A stretch of DNA of 47,497 bases, from positions 1 to 47,497 of the forward strand of contig MPDD01000020.1 of assembly GCA_001874265.1 (NCBI GenBank), read 5' to 3'. This document shows positions 25,701 through 33,723 of the stretch, one piece after another (the stretch's first letter is position 1; the number at the start of each line of letters is the position of its first letter). The notes under the pieces were generated by a model. The model was not told the DNA's origin, searched no databases, and saw nothing but the letters and a program-made list of their open reading frames with translations. A program made the translations under genes and the position numbers. The DNA is from Bacteroidetes bacterium MedPE-SWsnd-G1. Its GTDB lineage: Bacteria > Bacteroidota > Bacteroidia > Flavobacteriales > Flavobacteriaceae.

Positions 25701-26763
25701 CATCTGGTGCATTTATAACATCTAAATATCGAGTTCCATTCCAATAATCAAATGGAACAGTCGCATAAATTTTTCCGTCAGGCCCTAACTGTAATGCACC
25801 TCTATAACCGACTTGGTTTTGTATCAAAACTGAAGAATTGGCTACATCTGTACTTGTGAGGTCATATTGATATACTTTATTTCTAATTCCATCAAAAGTA
25901 GAAGCATATAATCTACCAGATTGCCTAGAAAATTCAAGCCCATAAGCGTGCTCAAGGTTATTTGAGTCGTCAAAAATTCTTATAGGGTTACTCGCTTGCC
26001 CTGTAGCATCATTAAAGTCATATATAAAAACACTACTATCTCCAATTGGATTATCTTGTGTATATAGAAAGTGGGCGATTGCAATTTTTTTTCCATCAGG
26101 CGAAACTTTTAAATAACCTCTTCTGTCTTCGCCACCAAAAGGGGGTGGAGCATAAGATGATACTGGAGTAGTGTTGACTCCTGAGGCATCTACCTTATAT
26201 GATTTTAAATAGGCTCCATCATAAGAAATGACCCAATTAGTATTACAATCTGCACCTTTTACAGCGGCAACTTTTTCTGTCCATTGAAGGCTTAAGGAAC
26301 CAGATAAATCTGTAGGGCCTCCAACTACTTTTCCAAGACCTCCATTTAATGACATATCTATAGTATAGTAGTTAAACCCAGGAACCTCGGTGTTGAAGTA
26401 TGCTCCCACAGTAAAAATATAAAATTCAGTTGAACTTAAAGGCTTAGGGATAATCATAGCGGACTGGGTACTCGAAGGGTTTCCTTTTAAATTAGACCCC
26501 CCATCCATAACTAAATGACTAGAATTCCATACTGTACTACCATCCGAATAAAAAAGTAAATTTCCATTTGCATCCGAAAAAGCTGAGCAACCTTCCTCTG
26601 TTCTTATTTGAACAGATGGGTTAGAAATATTTGTAACACTGCCATTTGTATGGTCAAATTGGATACCTGCATTTTGGCCAAAAAACCAATTATTGGCTTC
26701 ACCTTGACCATATGAAATTGCACAAATTAGCAGTAGAGCAATTAATATTATATTCTTTTTCAT
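22786..26763 (-). CDS. Large T9SS-secreted protein with type B sorting domain
   Basis: 1325 residues. Signal peptide 1-19 (ending ISYGQ). Residues about 20-390 look like a beta-propeller (repeated DGKI/SPDGKK and FSRQSGRLYAS motifs). An Ig-like segment follows at about 400-490 with paired Cys. About 490-1080 is six modules of roughly 90-105 residues built on CD(D/N)...FDLT...(Q/D)TIYVR...C...EV. A second Ig/PKD-like segment is at about 1085-1160. The C-terminal 85 residues, FPKFFTPNDDGYNDTW...IYDRFGKIL...GWDGFYNGTELPSDDYWF, are a gliding-motility type B sorting domain, so it is exported by the type IX system to the surface or medium. Likely adhesin-like; ligand unknown. Standalone gene. Confidence 0.88.
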   Translation of the reverse strand: MKKNIILIALLLICAISYGQGEANNWFFGQNAGIQFDHTNGSVTNISNPSVQIRTEEGCSAFSDANGNLLFYSDGSTVWNSSHLVMDGGSNLKGNPSSTQSAMIIPKPLSSTEFYIFTVGAYFNTEVPGFNYYTIDMSLNGGLGKVVGGPTDLSGSLSLQWTEKVAAVKGADCNTNWVISYDGAYLKSYKVDASGVNTTPVSSYAPPPFGGEDRRGYLKVSPDGKKIAIAHFLYTQDNPIGDSSVFIYDFNDATGQASNPIRIFDDSNNLEHAYGLEFSRQSGRLYASTFDGIRNKVYQYDLTSTDVANSSVLIQNQVGYRGALQLGPDGKIYATVPFDYWNGTRYLDVINAPDELGTGCDYQQDVIDLGSGMATQGLPPFLSSIFSPIEITGDDGSGNSIVLNGQLVDLCLGDDLIISPEPLSGTATYEWTFNGNVVSTTEDLVLTNIQLTDIGDYNLEVTSVDACGRTSFRNGNFSIQSVNEPPTAYPVTTQIVCDPAYSGTYSFDFDTMYSSVVLNGQDPSIFEVKYFSSQADADANINELPVPFDSPNITIFARIQNLNNNNCFDTTSFDITIYQSALPLDASSIPPMQNCDNLSYGTLDDGINITDLTEYQPLISNGQNISDFPLTYFKDAAYSVSISDPTAFQNDVVGGQTIYVRSTNIIEPTCFTDTQFELEIFTTPIPIQPSNMILCDDDNNGTMAFDLTSQNGLINTEPGMTITYHVSQNDADLNLNPITSPFESGFATIYARVENTLHPSCYDTTSFGLEVYNSAFPLDAASIIPIAECDNTSVGSDTDGLIIFDLTERTTEILNGQVASEFSLSYFTGSSYDPTSEILDPVNFQNSVVDGQTIYVRMTNNLESSCYSDTSFRIEVFELPVIQPTMIFKNCDEDGNPDGFTDYNLEEANDYITNGATNVTVTYHLNMTDADTGSNAVNTSPFNNSTASTVYARVETIDGCHRVSTVSLEVSTTSFPAGYSYTLETCDNDDTIDGLHLFDLTQASSDMIAQFPSGQNLSVHYYRNQNDAQLEQNEIVSQSDYMSETPFNQTLYVRVESNDNGACFGVGPYLNLIVYDRPEFEVIPEAVVCLNLPPITLEAFNPKDVYTYEWTDENNQIISTEATVEVSEGGIYTVIATSGLNCESFPQTVTVIESDIAILDHDDVTITDDSSNNTITINDENNNLGLGDYEFALDDEFGPYQDDSLFENVAPGLHTIYVRDKNGCGLAMLEVSVIGFPKFFTPNDDGYNDTWTILGVSRDFYPSSLIYIYDRFGKILAKVDPLGEGWDGFYNGTELPSDDYWFSVELIDNNGQSRNRKGNFSLIRR
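23525..25290 (-). repeat. Six tandem Cys-containing modules
   Basis: Protein-level repeats inside the T9SS cargo. Each begins with Cys-Asp, has FDLT or a variant about 15 residues on, and ends with TIYVR/TIYAR, a second Cys and a beta strand. Two kinds alternate: one with a QNDAD-type centre, one with DP-x-x-FQN-x-VV-x-GQ. The order is A-B-A-B-A-A-like. Confidence 0.65.
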
Positions 26764-26789
26764 TAATTTCTATGAATAGTAGGAACTAA

Positions 26790-26797
26790 CAAAAGTA
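26790..26797 (-). promoter_or_regulatory. -7 element of the T9SS cargo gene
   Basis: Minus-strand TACTTTTG, exact TAnnTTTG, 26 bases before the ATG. No TTG at the right distance. Confidence 0.45.
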
Positions 26798-26839
26798 AGT
26801 ATATATTTAATTATATTAAAAATTAGTTAGGATTTAACA

Positions 26840-27667
26840 CTATAAATCTCTGCGTTTTAATAATCGATAAGAAGCATAAATAAATATTGCTGTCCACGCT
26901 AGAACAATTAGAATATCGCCAAAATGAACTGAAAAGTCCTTGCTAAGATCTTCACCAATTTGATTTGCTACCGATTTTACCGCCGAAAATCTAGTGAAAG
27001 GTTCCTTTATTAAATTAGACATTGCTTCTAAAGGTAAAAACTGCATAATAAAATCTACCGCGCCTTCAAGTTTCCAATATAGCATTCCTTTTGTGAAACT
27101 TTCTATCATAAACCATACAATCAAAGCTCCTATAGCAAAGGCTGATCGTTTAATTAAGATTCCAAGGAATAATCCCATAGAAAAGAAACCGACTAATTTC
27201 ACGAAATAGGCAAAAATATATTCTAAATCAGAAAAAATGATTGCAGGTTCTGTAAAATCAGAATATATCAATCCTAAAATTAAGGATACTAAAAAAACGA
27301 ACAAAGTAGATACTAAGGCAAAGACTATTACAGTATAGAACTTAGAAAGAATGAATTCTTTTTTGCTTAGACCATCTATTAGATTTTGTTTTAACGTTTT
27401 GTTACTGTATTCATTAGACATCATTGATACGATTACCAATAACAAGAAAATCTTTATAGTTGAGGATAAAAACGTATTCAAATGCCAGATGTATGGAAAA
27501 TTAAATATGCCTAATTCTGCTAAATGAAATTTTATTTCACCGATATCAAATTTAATGGAAGCGATTAAAGCAGTTGATGTTAAAAGCACAAAATAAGTTA
27601 TGATTAATACCTTACTTGCTCTACTGTGTTTTAATTTGTGAAATTCTATATTGAGTAATCTAAACAT
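26840..27667 (-). CDS. ABC transporter permease (ABC-2 type)
   Basis: 275-residue integral membrane protein with six hydrophobic helices, starting MFRLLNIEFHKLKHSR, the cytosolic pre-helix seen in ABC-2 permeases that pair with a CcmA-like ATPase. It lies 2 bases after the ATPase gene. Substrate unknown; such pairs in this phylum export lipids, peptides or antibiotics, but nothing here decides that. Confidence 0.85.
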   Translation of the reverse strand: MFRLLNIEFHKLKHSRASKVLIITYFVLLTSTALIASIKFDIGEIKFHLAELGIFNFPYIWHLNTFLSSTIKIFLLLVIVSMMSNEYSNKTLKQNLIDGLSKKEFILSKFYTVIVFALVSTLFVFLVSLILGLIYSDFTEPAIIFSDLEYIFAYFVKLVGFFSMGLFLGILIKRSAFAIGALIVWFMIESFTKGMLYWKLEGAVDFIMQFLPLEAMSNLIKEPFTRFSAVKSVANQIGEDLSKDFSVHFGDILIVLAWTAIFIYASYRLLKRRDL

Positions 27668-27669
27668 GA

Positions 27670-28572
27670 TTATTTATCGTTAGTTAGGGTAAGGAATTGT
27701 TGCTCTAAACTTGGCTTACGCTTCACCAAGTGCGTTAATACAATGTTTTTTTCGAAGAGAAATTTGTTAATTTCTGATGCGGACACATTTCTATTTAAAG
27801 TCGCAATCAACATTCCATCTAATTCTGTTTTAACTGATGAAACTCCATCAAATTCGTTCAAAATTGCAATTAACGCTTCATTCTGATTCTCTGTATTTAA
27901 ATCTAAGAATCCGTGAGAAGCGGTTATTTCATCAGTTCTTCCTTCGTATAATTTTACCCCTTTTCTGATAACCACAACATGAGAACATACTTTTTCAACT
28001 TCATCTAATAAATGCGAAGCTAAAAGAATTGTTGTACCGTTTGAAGCGATTTTTTTTATGATTTGTCTTATCTCATGAATTCCTTGCGGGTCTAGACCAT
28101 TCGTAGGTTCGTCCAATATTAGAATCTCAGGATTGTTTAACAGCGCTGAGGCAATTGCCAAACGTTGTTTCATTCCCAATGAAAACGTTTTGAATTTGCT
28201 GTCTCTTCGTTCGTAAAGATTGACCGTTTTTAATTTTTCATTGATATTGTCTTGAGAAACACCTTTAATTTTGCAAACCAACTTTAAGTTCTGAGCAGCC
28301 GTCATGTACGGATAGAAATTTGGACGTTCTATTATTGCACCAACTTTTTTTAAGGCTTCATGCGTAGAAAGATCTCCGTTGAACCAACTAAACTCTCCAG
28401 AAGTACGATTTACAACGTTAAGGATGATTCCTAAAGTAGTAGATTTTCCACTACCGTTCGGGCCTAGGATTCCGTAAACATTTCCTTTTTTAATTTCGAA
28501 CGACAAATTGTTAACAGCATGAACTGGGCCGTATTTTTTGTCTAGATTTTTAAGCGATAAGATTGTTTCCAA
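27670..28572 (-). CDS. ABC transporter ATP-binding protein
   Basis: 300 residues. GILGPNGSGKSTT is Walker A, FSLGMKQRLAIASALL the signature, LILDEPTNGLDPQG Walker B with D-loop, and LLASHLLDEVEK the H-loop. The C-terminal part (about 215-300) is the CcmA-type domain. Partner permease follows at once. The gene is preceded by 92 bases without a clear promoter; a one-mismatch TATCTTGG lies at 28608-28615. Confidence 0.92.
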   Translation of the reverse strand: METILSLKNLDKKYGPVHAVNNLSFEIKKGNVYGILGPNGSGKSTTLGIILNVVNRTSGEFSWFNGDLSTHEALKKVGAIIERPNFYPYMTAAQNLKLVCKIKGVSQDNINEKLKTVNLYERRDSKFKTFSLGMKQRLAIASALLNNPEILILDEPTNGLDPQGIHEIRQIIKKIASNGTTILLASHLLDEVEKVCSHVVVIRKGVKLYEGRTDEITASHGFLDLNTENQNEALIAILNEFDGVSSVKTELDGMLIATLNRNVSASEINKFLFEKNIVLTHLVKRKPSLEQQFLTLTNDK

Positions 28573-28664
28573 TGATTAGTTGCATTTGGTTGTTATATGT
28601 TAAACGACCAAGATACAATAATGTTACAGAAATTATGGATTAATATTGTGTAGACCTTAATTGA

Positions 28665-29159
28665 TTAAAAATCGTAATCGTCTAAGTTCTCAAATTCTCC
28701 AAAGCCATCCATTTCATCATCACCCATGTCAAAATCTAAAGATGTGTTTTCGGCAGTGAATTCTTTTTCAGGCGCTTCATCCGGCGTTTCGCCAAAAGCA
28801 AATGAAACAAAAGGGAGGTCATTTTTTGTAGTGGCTTTAGTATCTATTACTTCAATAAAAAAGGTCCACATTGAAAAGAAATCATACACATAAATTAATC
28901 GGCTTGATTTTGATTGGAAAACTTCTGAAGCCAAAGTATCTTTCATTGGTTTTGAAGTTCCCATATCAAACAATGGATATTCTTCACCTTGATTCCATTC
29001 ACTATCTGACAAATAGAAGGAGGCCATTTCTTGTCCGTTGAAGCCGAATGCTTTGGCAAGTTCTTTATGAACAAGTTCAAGATTAGAAGAATCATCGATA
29101 ATTAAATCTCTAATTACATCCTTTTCTACATCTAAAATTGCTCTGATTTTTATTGCCAT
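28665..29159 (-). CDS. pRiA4b ORF-3-like protein
   Basis: 164 residues. AIKIRAILDVEKDVIRDLIIDDSSNLELVHKELAKAFG and the F..DSEW...Y.L.D segment match the plasmid pRiA4b ORF-3 / IS1096 passenger fold (PF07929). The C-terminal 40 residues are strongly acidic (DDEMDGFGEFENLDDYDF). Function unknown; the family is common in chromosomes and the name is historic, not evidence of a mobile element here. It diverges from the thioesterase operon. Confidence 0.75.
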   Translation of the reverse strand: MAIKIRAILDVEKDVIRDLIIDDSSNLELVHKELAKAFGFNGQEMASFYLSDSEWNQGEEYPLFDMGTSKPMKDTLASEVFQSKSSRLIYVYDFFSMWTFFIEVIDTKATTKNDLPFVSFAFGETPDEAPEKEFTAENTSLDFDMGDDEMDGFGEFENLDDYDF

Positions 29160-29179
29160 ACCTCTGTGTTAGAATGCTG

Positions 29180-29219
29180 CAAAATTAGCAATAATATAGA
29201 ATTAATTATGCTATTTTTG
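29180..29219. promoter_or_regulatory. Divergent -7 elements: pRiA4b-like gene and thioesterase-menF operon
   Basis: Minus strand TAATTTTG at 29180-29187, 20 bases before the ATG of the pRiA4b-like gene; plus strand TATTTTTG at 29212-29219, 32 bases before ATG 29252. Both match TAnnTTTG exactly. Neither has a TTG at the usual distance. Confidence 0.5.
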
Positions 29220-29251
29220 TGAATACTTTAATTACAAACGGCCCTTTTAAA

Positions 29252-29674
29252 ATGGATGTAAAAAAGACTTTAGATCATATAAATAATCAGGTGTTTAAAA
29301 ATACACTTATGACAACGTTAGGAATTAAAGTAGTTGAGGTTGGTAAAGATTTTGTGGTGGCGACTATGCCTGTAGATTCTAAAGTTTATCAGCCAGATGC
29401 CTTGTTACATGGAGGAGCAACAGTTGCCTTGGCAGAAACAGTTGGGAGTTTAGCGTCTCATATATCTGTGGATTTGGAGAAGTATTATGTAAAAGGGCTA
29501 GAGATTACAGCCAATCATTTAAAAAGTGTGAAAAATGGTTTGGTAACGGCAACAGCAAAACCCATTCATAAAGGAAAAACTACACATTTATGGGAAGTTA
29601 AAGTTGAAAATGATCAAGGAGATTTAATTTCGTTAATTAAGTTGACGACCATTGTCTTGCCAAAAAAGAAATAG
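29252..29674 (+). CDS. menI: Hotdog thioesterase, probable DHNA-CoA thioesterase
   Basis: 140-residue PaaI/YbgC-type hotdog protein. VYQPDALLHGGATVALAETVGSLAS is the central helix with the HGG motif and the catalytic acidic residue (E in AET) characteristic of the PaaI/MenI subgroup; TTHLWEVKVENDQGDLI closes the fold. Its position at the head of an operon with menF suggests it hydrolyses 1,4-dihydroxy-2-naphthoyl-CoA in menaquinone synthesis; other acyl-CoA substrates are possible. The frame opens at GTG 29219, but that base belongs to the -7 element, so ATG 29252 is used. Confidence 0.7.
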   Translation: MDVKKTLDHINNQVFKNTLMTTLGIKVVEVGKDFVVATMPVDSKVYQPDALLHGGATVALAETVGSLASHISVDLEKYYVKGLEITANHLKSVKNGLVTATAKPIHKGKTTHLWEVKVENDQGDLISLIKLTTIVLPKKK

Positions 29675-29676
29675 AC

Positions 29677-30537
29677 ATGCGTCGATTTTTGTTGAAATTA
29701 TTTAAAGTTGTAAGTGCAATAATTATTGTGCTGTTGACTGTCTTTCTGATATTGATTCATAATTTTTTTCAGCCTAAGTCAAGTGAAGAAATTTTATCTG
29801 ATTTTAAAGAGTCTTCGAAAGAGGTTTATATAAGTAATAAGGATATTGACGGGAAAACAATTCGAGTTTTAGCATCTCAATTTGAAATTGATACGCTTAA
29901 GCCAACTGTTGTGTTTGTTCACGGCAGCCCAGGCTCAGGCATGGATTTTAAAAAATATTTACAAGATTCAGAGCTCTCTAAAAAGGCAAATTTAATTACT
30001 TATGATAGGGTAGGATATAATTTTGGCAGCAATGATGAATTATTACCAATACGAAGTGAGGTCCAAATTTTGGAGCAATTAATTAGTGAATTGTCTGCAT
30101 CTAAAACTATAATTGTTGGTTATTCCTACGGAGGCCCAATTGCATTAGGTGTTAAAAGTGAATATAAGGAAGTAATTTTATGCGCTCCTGCTGCTATAGC
30201 TGAAGTAGAGCCGATGTTTTGGTTTTTAAATTTTTATAAATGGCGAGCTACAAGATGGTTGGTTCCAGAAATGTTGCAAACGGCGTCTAAGGAAAAGTTA
30301 AGCCACGCCAACGATTTGAGGTCTATGGAACAAAATTGGGGCGCAAATCCATCAAATATTAAAACAATTCATGGCGATAAAGATTGGATTGTACCTTATG
30401 AAAACGCGTTAAAATTACAGCAAATTTTTCCTAAAGATCAATTTGAATTGAAAACTTTGGATGGCGCAAGTCATGATTTAATTTGGTCGAGATATGAAGA
30501 GGTGAAGGAAGAATTGTTAAAAAGTATAGAAGCATAA
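29677..30537 (+). CDS. Membrane-anchored alpha/beta hydrolase
   Basis: 286 residues. An N-terminal membrane helix (about 8-30) is followed by an alpha/beta hydrolase fold: HGSPGSG oxyanion loop, nucleophile elbow GYSYGGP, acid GDKDWIVP, and His in GASHDL. The chain after the helix is probably periplasmic. It begins 2 bases after the thioesterase and overlaps menF by one base (TAATG). Its place could suggest MenH, but MenH is soluble and has an Arg after the elbow (GYSxGGR) where this has Pro. Function unresolved. Confidence 0.75.
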   Translation: MRRFLLKLFKVVSAIIIVLLTVFLILIHNFFQPKSSEEILSDFKESSKEVYISNKDIDGKTIRVLASQFEIDTLKPTVVFVHGSPGSGMDFKKYLQDSELSKKANLITYDRVGYNFGSNDELLPIRSEVQILEQLISELSASKTIIVGYSYGGPIALGVKSEYKEVILCAPAAIAEVEPMFWFLNFYKWRATRWLVPEMLQTASKEKLSHANDLRSMEQNWGANPSNIKTIHGDKDWIVPYENALKLQQIFPKDQFELKTLDGASHDLIWSRYEEVKEELLKSIEA

Positions 30538-31574
30538 TGTCAATTTCAAATTTTATTGTTGAGAATCTAAAAAAAGAGCTTCCTTTTGTTGTGTTCAGAA
30601 AAGGAGAGCATTCTGAAGGGACAGGATATTTCCAAAAAGAACCAGAGAATAAAGGTTCGTTTGAAATGGATGGGCCTCGCTTTGTATTTGCTCCTTTTAA
30701 TAATGAGCATGAATCTTTAAGTATTTTATTACAAAATGCTAAGAAAGAAGTTTTTGATACGGAAACTAATCTCGAAATATCGAAAAAACAAATTATTGAA
30801 GAGACCATTGTTTCGGAAAGAGAGCATCATGTAAATTTGGTAAGAAAGGGTATTGATTCTATAAAGGACTCAGATTTAAGAAAAGTTGTACTGGCAAGAA
30901 AAGAACAAGTAAAGGTTGAAGATTTCGATCCTTTTATAACTTTTCAAAAGATGTGTGCTAGATACCCGAACGCCTTTGTTTATCTATGGTATCATCCTAA
31001 ATCTAATATTTGGATGGGAGCCACTCCAGAGAGATTGATTGCATTAAAAAATAATAAATTCGATGTGATGGCGCTGGCCGCTACGCAGGAATATACAAAT
31101 ACATTGGAAGTTTCTTGGGGGGTAAAAGAGCGAGAAGAGCACCAATTTGTAGTAGATTATATTTCGGATAAAATTAACGATTTTAATATTGAAGTTTCTA
31201 AAACCTATACTGTTAAAGCTGGAAGTTTATTACACCTTAGAGCGGATATAAATGGGGAGATTTCTAAAGATTCCGAAGGTTTAGGAACTTTAATAAATAG
31301 ATTGCATCCAACGCCAGCAACTTGTGGTTTGCCAAAAGAGTTGGCCAAAGATTTTATTTTAAATAATGAAAATTTTAATCGCGAATTCTATACTGGATTT
31401 TTAGGAGAATTACGTTCCGGGGCTGCCGATTTATACGTTAATCTTCGTTGTATGAAAGTTGAAGGGGTTAATGCCTCAATTTTTGTCGGTGGAGGAATTA
31501 CAAAGGATTCCGACTCAGAAAGAGAATGGTTAGAAACTGTGGCCAAGGCCAAAGTAATGCGGAATGTATTATAA
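30537..31574 (+). CDS. menF: Isochorismate synthase MenF
   Basis: 345-residue chorismate-binding enzyme that makes isochorismate, the first committed step of menaquinone synthesis. LRKVVLARKEQ, GATPERLI, ALAATQEY, HPTPATCGLP and FYTGFLGEL are the conserved blocks of the family; NASIFVGGGI follows. Shorter than E. coli MenF (about 430) because the N-terminal part is reduced, as in other Bacteroidota. Its ATG overlaps the hydrolase stop. menD follows after 62 bases with its own -7. Confidence 0.9.
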   Translation: MSISNFIVENLKKELPFVVFRKGEHSEGTGYFQKEPENKGSFEMDGPRFVFAPFNNEHESLSILLQNAKKEVFDTETNLEISKKQIIEETIVSEREHHVNLVRKGIDSIKDSDLRKVVLARKEQVKVEDFDPFITFQKMCARYPNAFVYLWYHPKSNIWMGATPERLIALKNNKFDVMALAATQEYTNTLEVSWGVKEREEHQFVVDYISDKINDFNIEVSKTYTVKAGSLLHLRADINGEISKDSEGLGTLINRLHPTPATCGLPKELAKDFILNNENFNREFYTGFLGELRSGAADLYVNLRCMKVEGVNASIFVGGGITKDSDSEREWLETVAKAKVMRNVL

Positions 31575-31608
31575 TTAGTTCTTTACTATTTTCAATTTTG
31601 AAATTGCG

Positions 31609-31616
31609 TACCTTTG
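31609..31616 (+). promoter_or_regulatory. -7 element of menD
   Basis: TACCTTTG followed by C, exact TAnnTTTG, 20 bases before the menD ATG. No TTG at the usual distance. Confidence 0.5.
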
Positions 31617-31636
31617 CCCATTCATAATAATTCAGA

Positions 31637-33292
31637 ATGCCACAATACCCTAAAAACGATTTAGCGCAACTTGTAATAGCTTCTTGTGTGGCACATGATA
31701 TTGCACATGTCGTAATATCACCAGGTTCTAGAAATGCTCCATTAACAATTGGTTTTGCAAATCATAACGAGGTGAAAGCATTTAGTATTGTTGATGAGCG
31801 TGCTGCAGCATTTTTTGCCTTAGGTTTAGCACAGCAATTAAGAAAACCGGTGGCAGTTGTTTGTACTTCTGGATCGGCATTGTTGAATTATTATCCTGCG
31901 ATAGCAGAGGCTTTTTATAGTGATATTCCACTTGTCGTAATTTCAGCAGACCGACCAAAACATTTAATTGATATTGGTGATGGACAAACATTGCGGCAAG
32001 AAAATGTGTTTAGCAATCATTTATTAAATAACGCTAACCTTAGAGAGAATTCTACAAAAAATAAGGATATGCTTATAAAGGTATTGAGACAATGTATAGT
32101 TGATAATGGCCCGGTGCATATCAATGTTCCATTTGATGAACCTTTGTATGAATTAACCAATACTATTAAAGTTTTAGATAAAGCGAAATTAAGAATTGAG
32201 GAAACACCGTTAGATGTCGATAAACTTCAGAAATATGCGGATATTTGGAATGCTTCTGCAAAGAAAATGGTTTTGGTTGGAACTTCTTTTCCAGATGAAT
32301 TATTGCAAATTCAATTAAACAAAATAATAGAGGATGAGTCGGTTATAGTATTAACTGAAACAACTTCAAATTTGGTTCATTCACAATATATAAACGGAAT
32401 AGACAGAGCAATCTTTCCTTTAACTAGTGAAAATTTAGAGGGTTTGAAACCAGAAATATTATTAACTTTTGGTGGAATGGTTGTTTCTAAAAAAGTAAAG
32501 CAGTTTCTTAGAAATCATAAACCGAAACACCATTGGCATGTCGATTCTAAAAAAGCATTCGACACCTATTTCAGTTTAACGAAACATTTTGGTATTTCTC
32601 CACAATTGTTTTTTAGCCAGTTTTTCTTTTTAACTCAAAAAGTTGAAAGTAATTATCAGAGACTATGGCTAAATATTAAAAGAGAAAGAATAGAAAAACA
32701 TAATGAATTTATAGATGAATGTGAGTTTTCAGATTTAAAAGTATTTGAAACAGTTCTAAAATCAATTCCAAGAAATGCACAATTACAATTAAGTAATAGT
32801 TCTATTATTAGATATACACAGTTGTTCGATTTAGATCCTTCTTTAAAAGTATTTTGCAATAGAGGAACTAGTGGTATAGATGGAAGTACAAGCACTGCTA
32901 TTGGAGCATCATTAATTCATAAAGAGTCAACAGTATTTGTTACAGGTGATATAAGTTTTATATATGATAGCAATGCTTTGTGGAACAACGATATACGGTC
33001 AGATTTTAGGATTATTATCATCAATAATGATGGAGGAGGTATATTTAAATTTATACCTGGACCTAAAGAAACCAATGCCTTGTCATATTTCGAAACTCCT
33101 CATGGATTAAATGCAAGTCATTTGTCCAAAATGTTTGGATTTGAATATGAAAAAGTGGAAGATGTGATAGGATTAGAAAAATCTTTAGAACAGTTTTATA
33201 AGGGATCTGAGCATCCAAAAATATTGGAGGTTTGTACACCGAGCCAATTAAACGACTTAATTTTAAAGTCGTATTTTAAATCATTAAAATAA
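31637..33292 (+). CDS. menD: SEPHCHC synthase MenD
   Basis: 551-residue thiamine-diphosphate enzyme that joins isochorismate and 2-oxoglutarate (2-succinyl-5-enolpyruvyl-6-hydroxy-3-cyclohexene-1-carboxylate synthase). SPGSRNAPLTIGF and DERAAAFFALGLA carry the catalytic glutamate (E54). GIDGSTSTAIGAS and GDISFIYDSNALW hold the diphosphate-binding part; NNDGGGIFKFIPG the metal motif. Length and motifs match the family. It follows menF and precedes an S1 protein by 5 bases. Confidence 0.95.
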   Translation: MPQYPKNDLAQLVIASCVAHDIAHVVISPGSRNAPLTIGFANHNEVKAFSIVDERAAAFFALGLAQQLRKPVAVVCTSGSALLNYYPAIAEAFYSDIPLVVISADRPKHLIDIGDGQTLRQENVFSNHLLNNANLRENSTKNKDMLIKVLRQCIVDNGPVHINVPFDEPLYELTNTIKVLDKAKLRIEETPLDVDKLQKYADIWNASAKKMVLVGTSFPDELLQIQLNKIIEDESVIVLTETTSNLVHSQYINGIDRAIFPLTSENLEGLKPEILLTFGGMVVSKKVKQFLRNHKPKHHWHVDSKKAFDTYFSLTKHFGISPQLFFSQFFFLTQKVESNYQRLWLNIKRERIEKHNEFIDECEFSDLKVFETVLKSIPRNAQLQLSNSSIIRYTQLFDLDPSLKVFCNRGTSGIDGSTSTAIGASLIHKESTVFVTGDISFIYDSNALWNNDIRSDFRIIIINNDGGGIFKFIPGPKETNALSYFETPHGLNASHLSKMFGFEYEKVEDVIGLEKSLEQFYKGSEHPKILEVCTPSQLNDLILKSYFKSLK

Positions 33293-33297
33293 AAGTT

Positions 33298-33723
33298 ATG
33301 AGTTATAAAGTAGGAGATAAAGTAGAATTGATAATTGGTAGAATTTCTAGATTGGGGTTTACCGTATTAATTAATAAAGAAGTAGAAGGCTTACTTTATA
33401 AGAATGAATTGTTCGAAAAGTTGGAGGAGGGTGAAACCAGAGTAGGTTATATAAAAAAGGTACGTGAAGATGGTGCAATAGATGTAAGTCTTCAGCCTAT
33501 CGGGTTTAAAAAGACTTTGGTAGAGAATGAAATTAGAATTTTGAATGCACTTAAAAAAACAGAAGAAGGTTTTTTGCCATTTCATGACAAGAGTAGTCCT
33601 GATGATATTAAGTATGGATTAAATATGAGTAAGAAAGCTTTTAAAAGTGCCATTGGTGGACTCTATAAAAATAAATTAATTGCTATAGAGCCCAAAAGTG
33701 GTATAAGATTGTTGAGTTATTAA
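33298..33723 (+). CDS. S1/CvfB-like RNA-binding protein
   Basis: 141 residues. An S1-type OB fold at about 5-70 (VGDKVELIIGRISRLGFTVLINKEVEGLLY) and a winged-helix-like C-terminus (ILNALKKTEEGFLPFHDKSSPDDIKYGLNMSKKAFKSAIGGLYK) match the last half of CvfB/YitL proteins. Likely binds RNA; targets unknown. Starts 5 bases after menD, so probably co-transcribed. Its TAA shares TTAA with the convergent peptidase stop. Confidence 0.75.
   Translation: MSYKVGDKVELIIGRISRLGFTVLINKEVEGLLYKNELFEKLEEGETRVGYIKKVREDGAIDVSLQPIGFKKTLVENEIRILNALKKTEEGFLPFHDKSSPDDIKYGLNMSKKAFKSAIGGLYKNKLIAIEPKSGIRLLSY

Noticed and set aside
28665..29159. Mobile element, from the family's 'IS1096 passenger' and plasmid names
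   Set aside because: No transposase, inverted terminal repeats or target duplications nearby; the family is a common chromosomal one.
29677..30537. Calling the hydrolase menH
   Set aside because: N-terminal membrane helix and Pro instead of Arg after the nucleophile elbow do not fit MenH.
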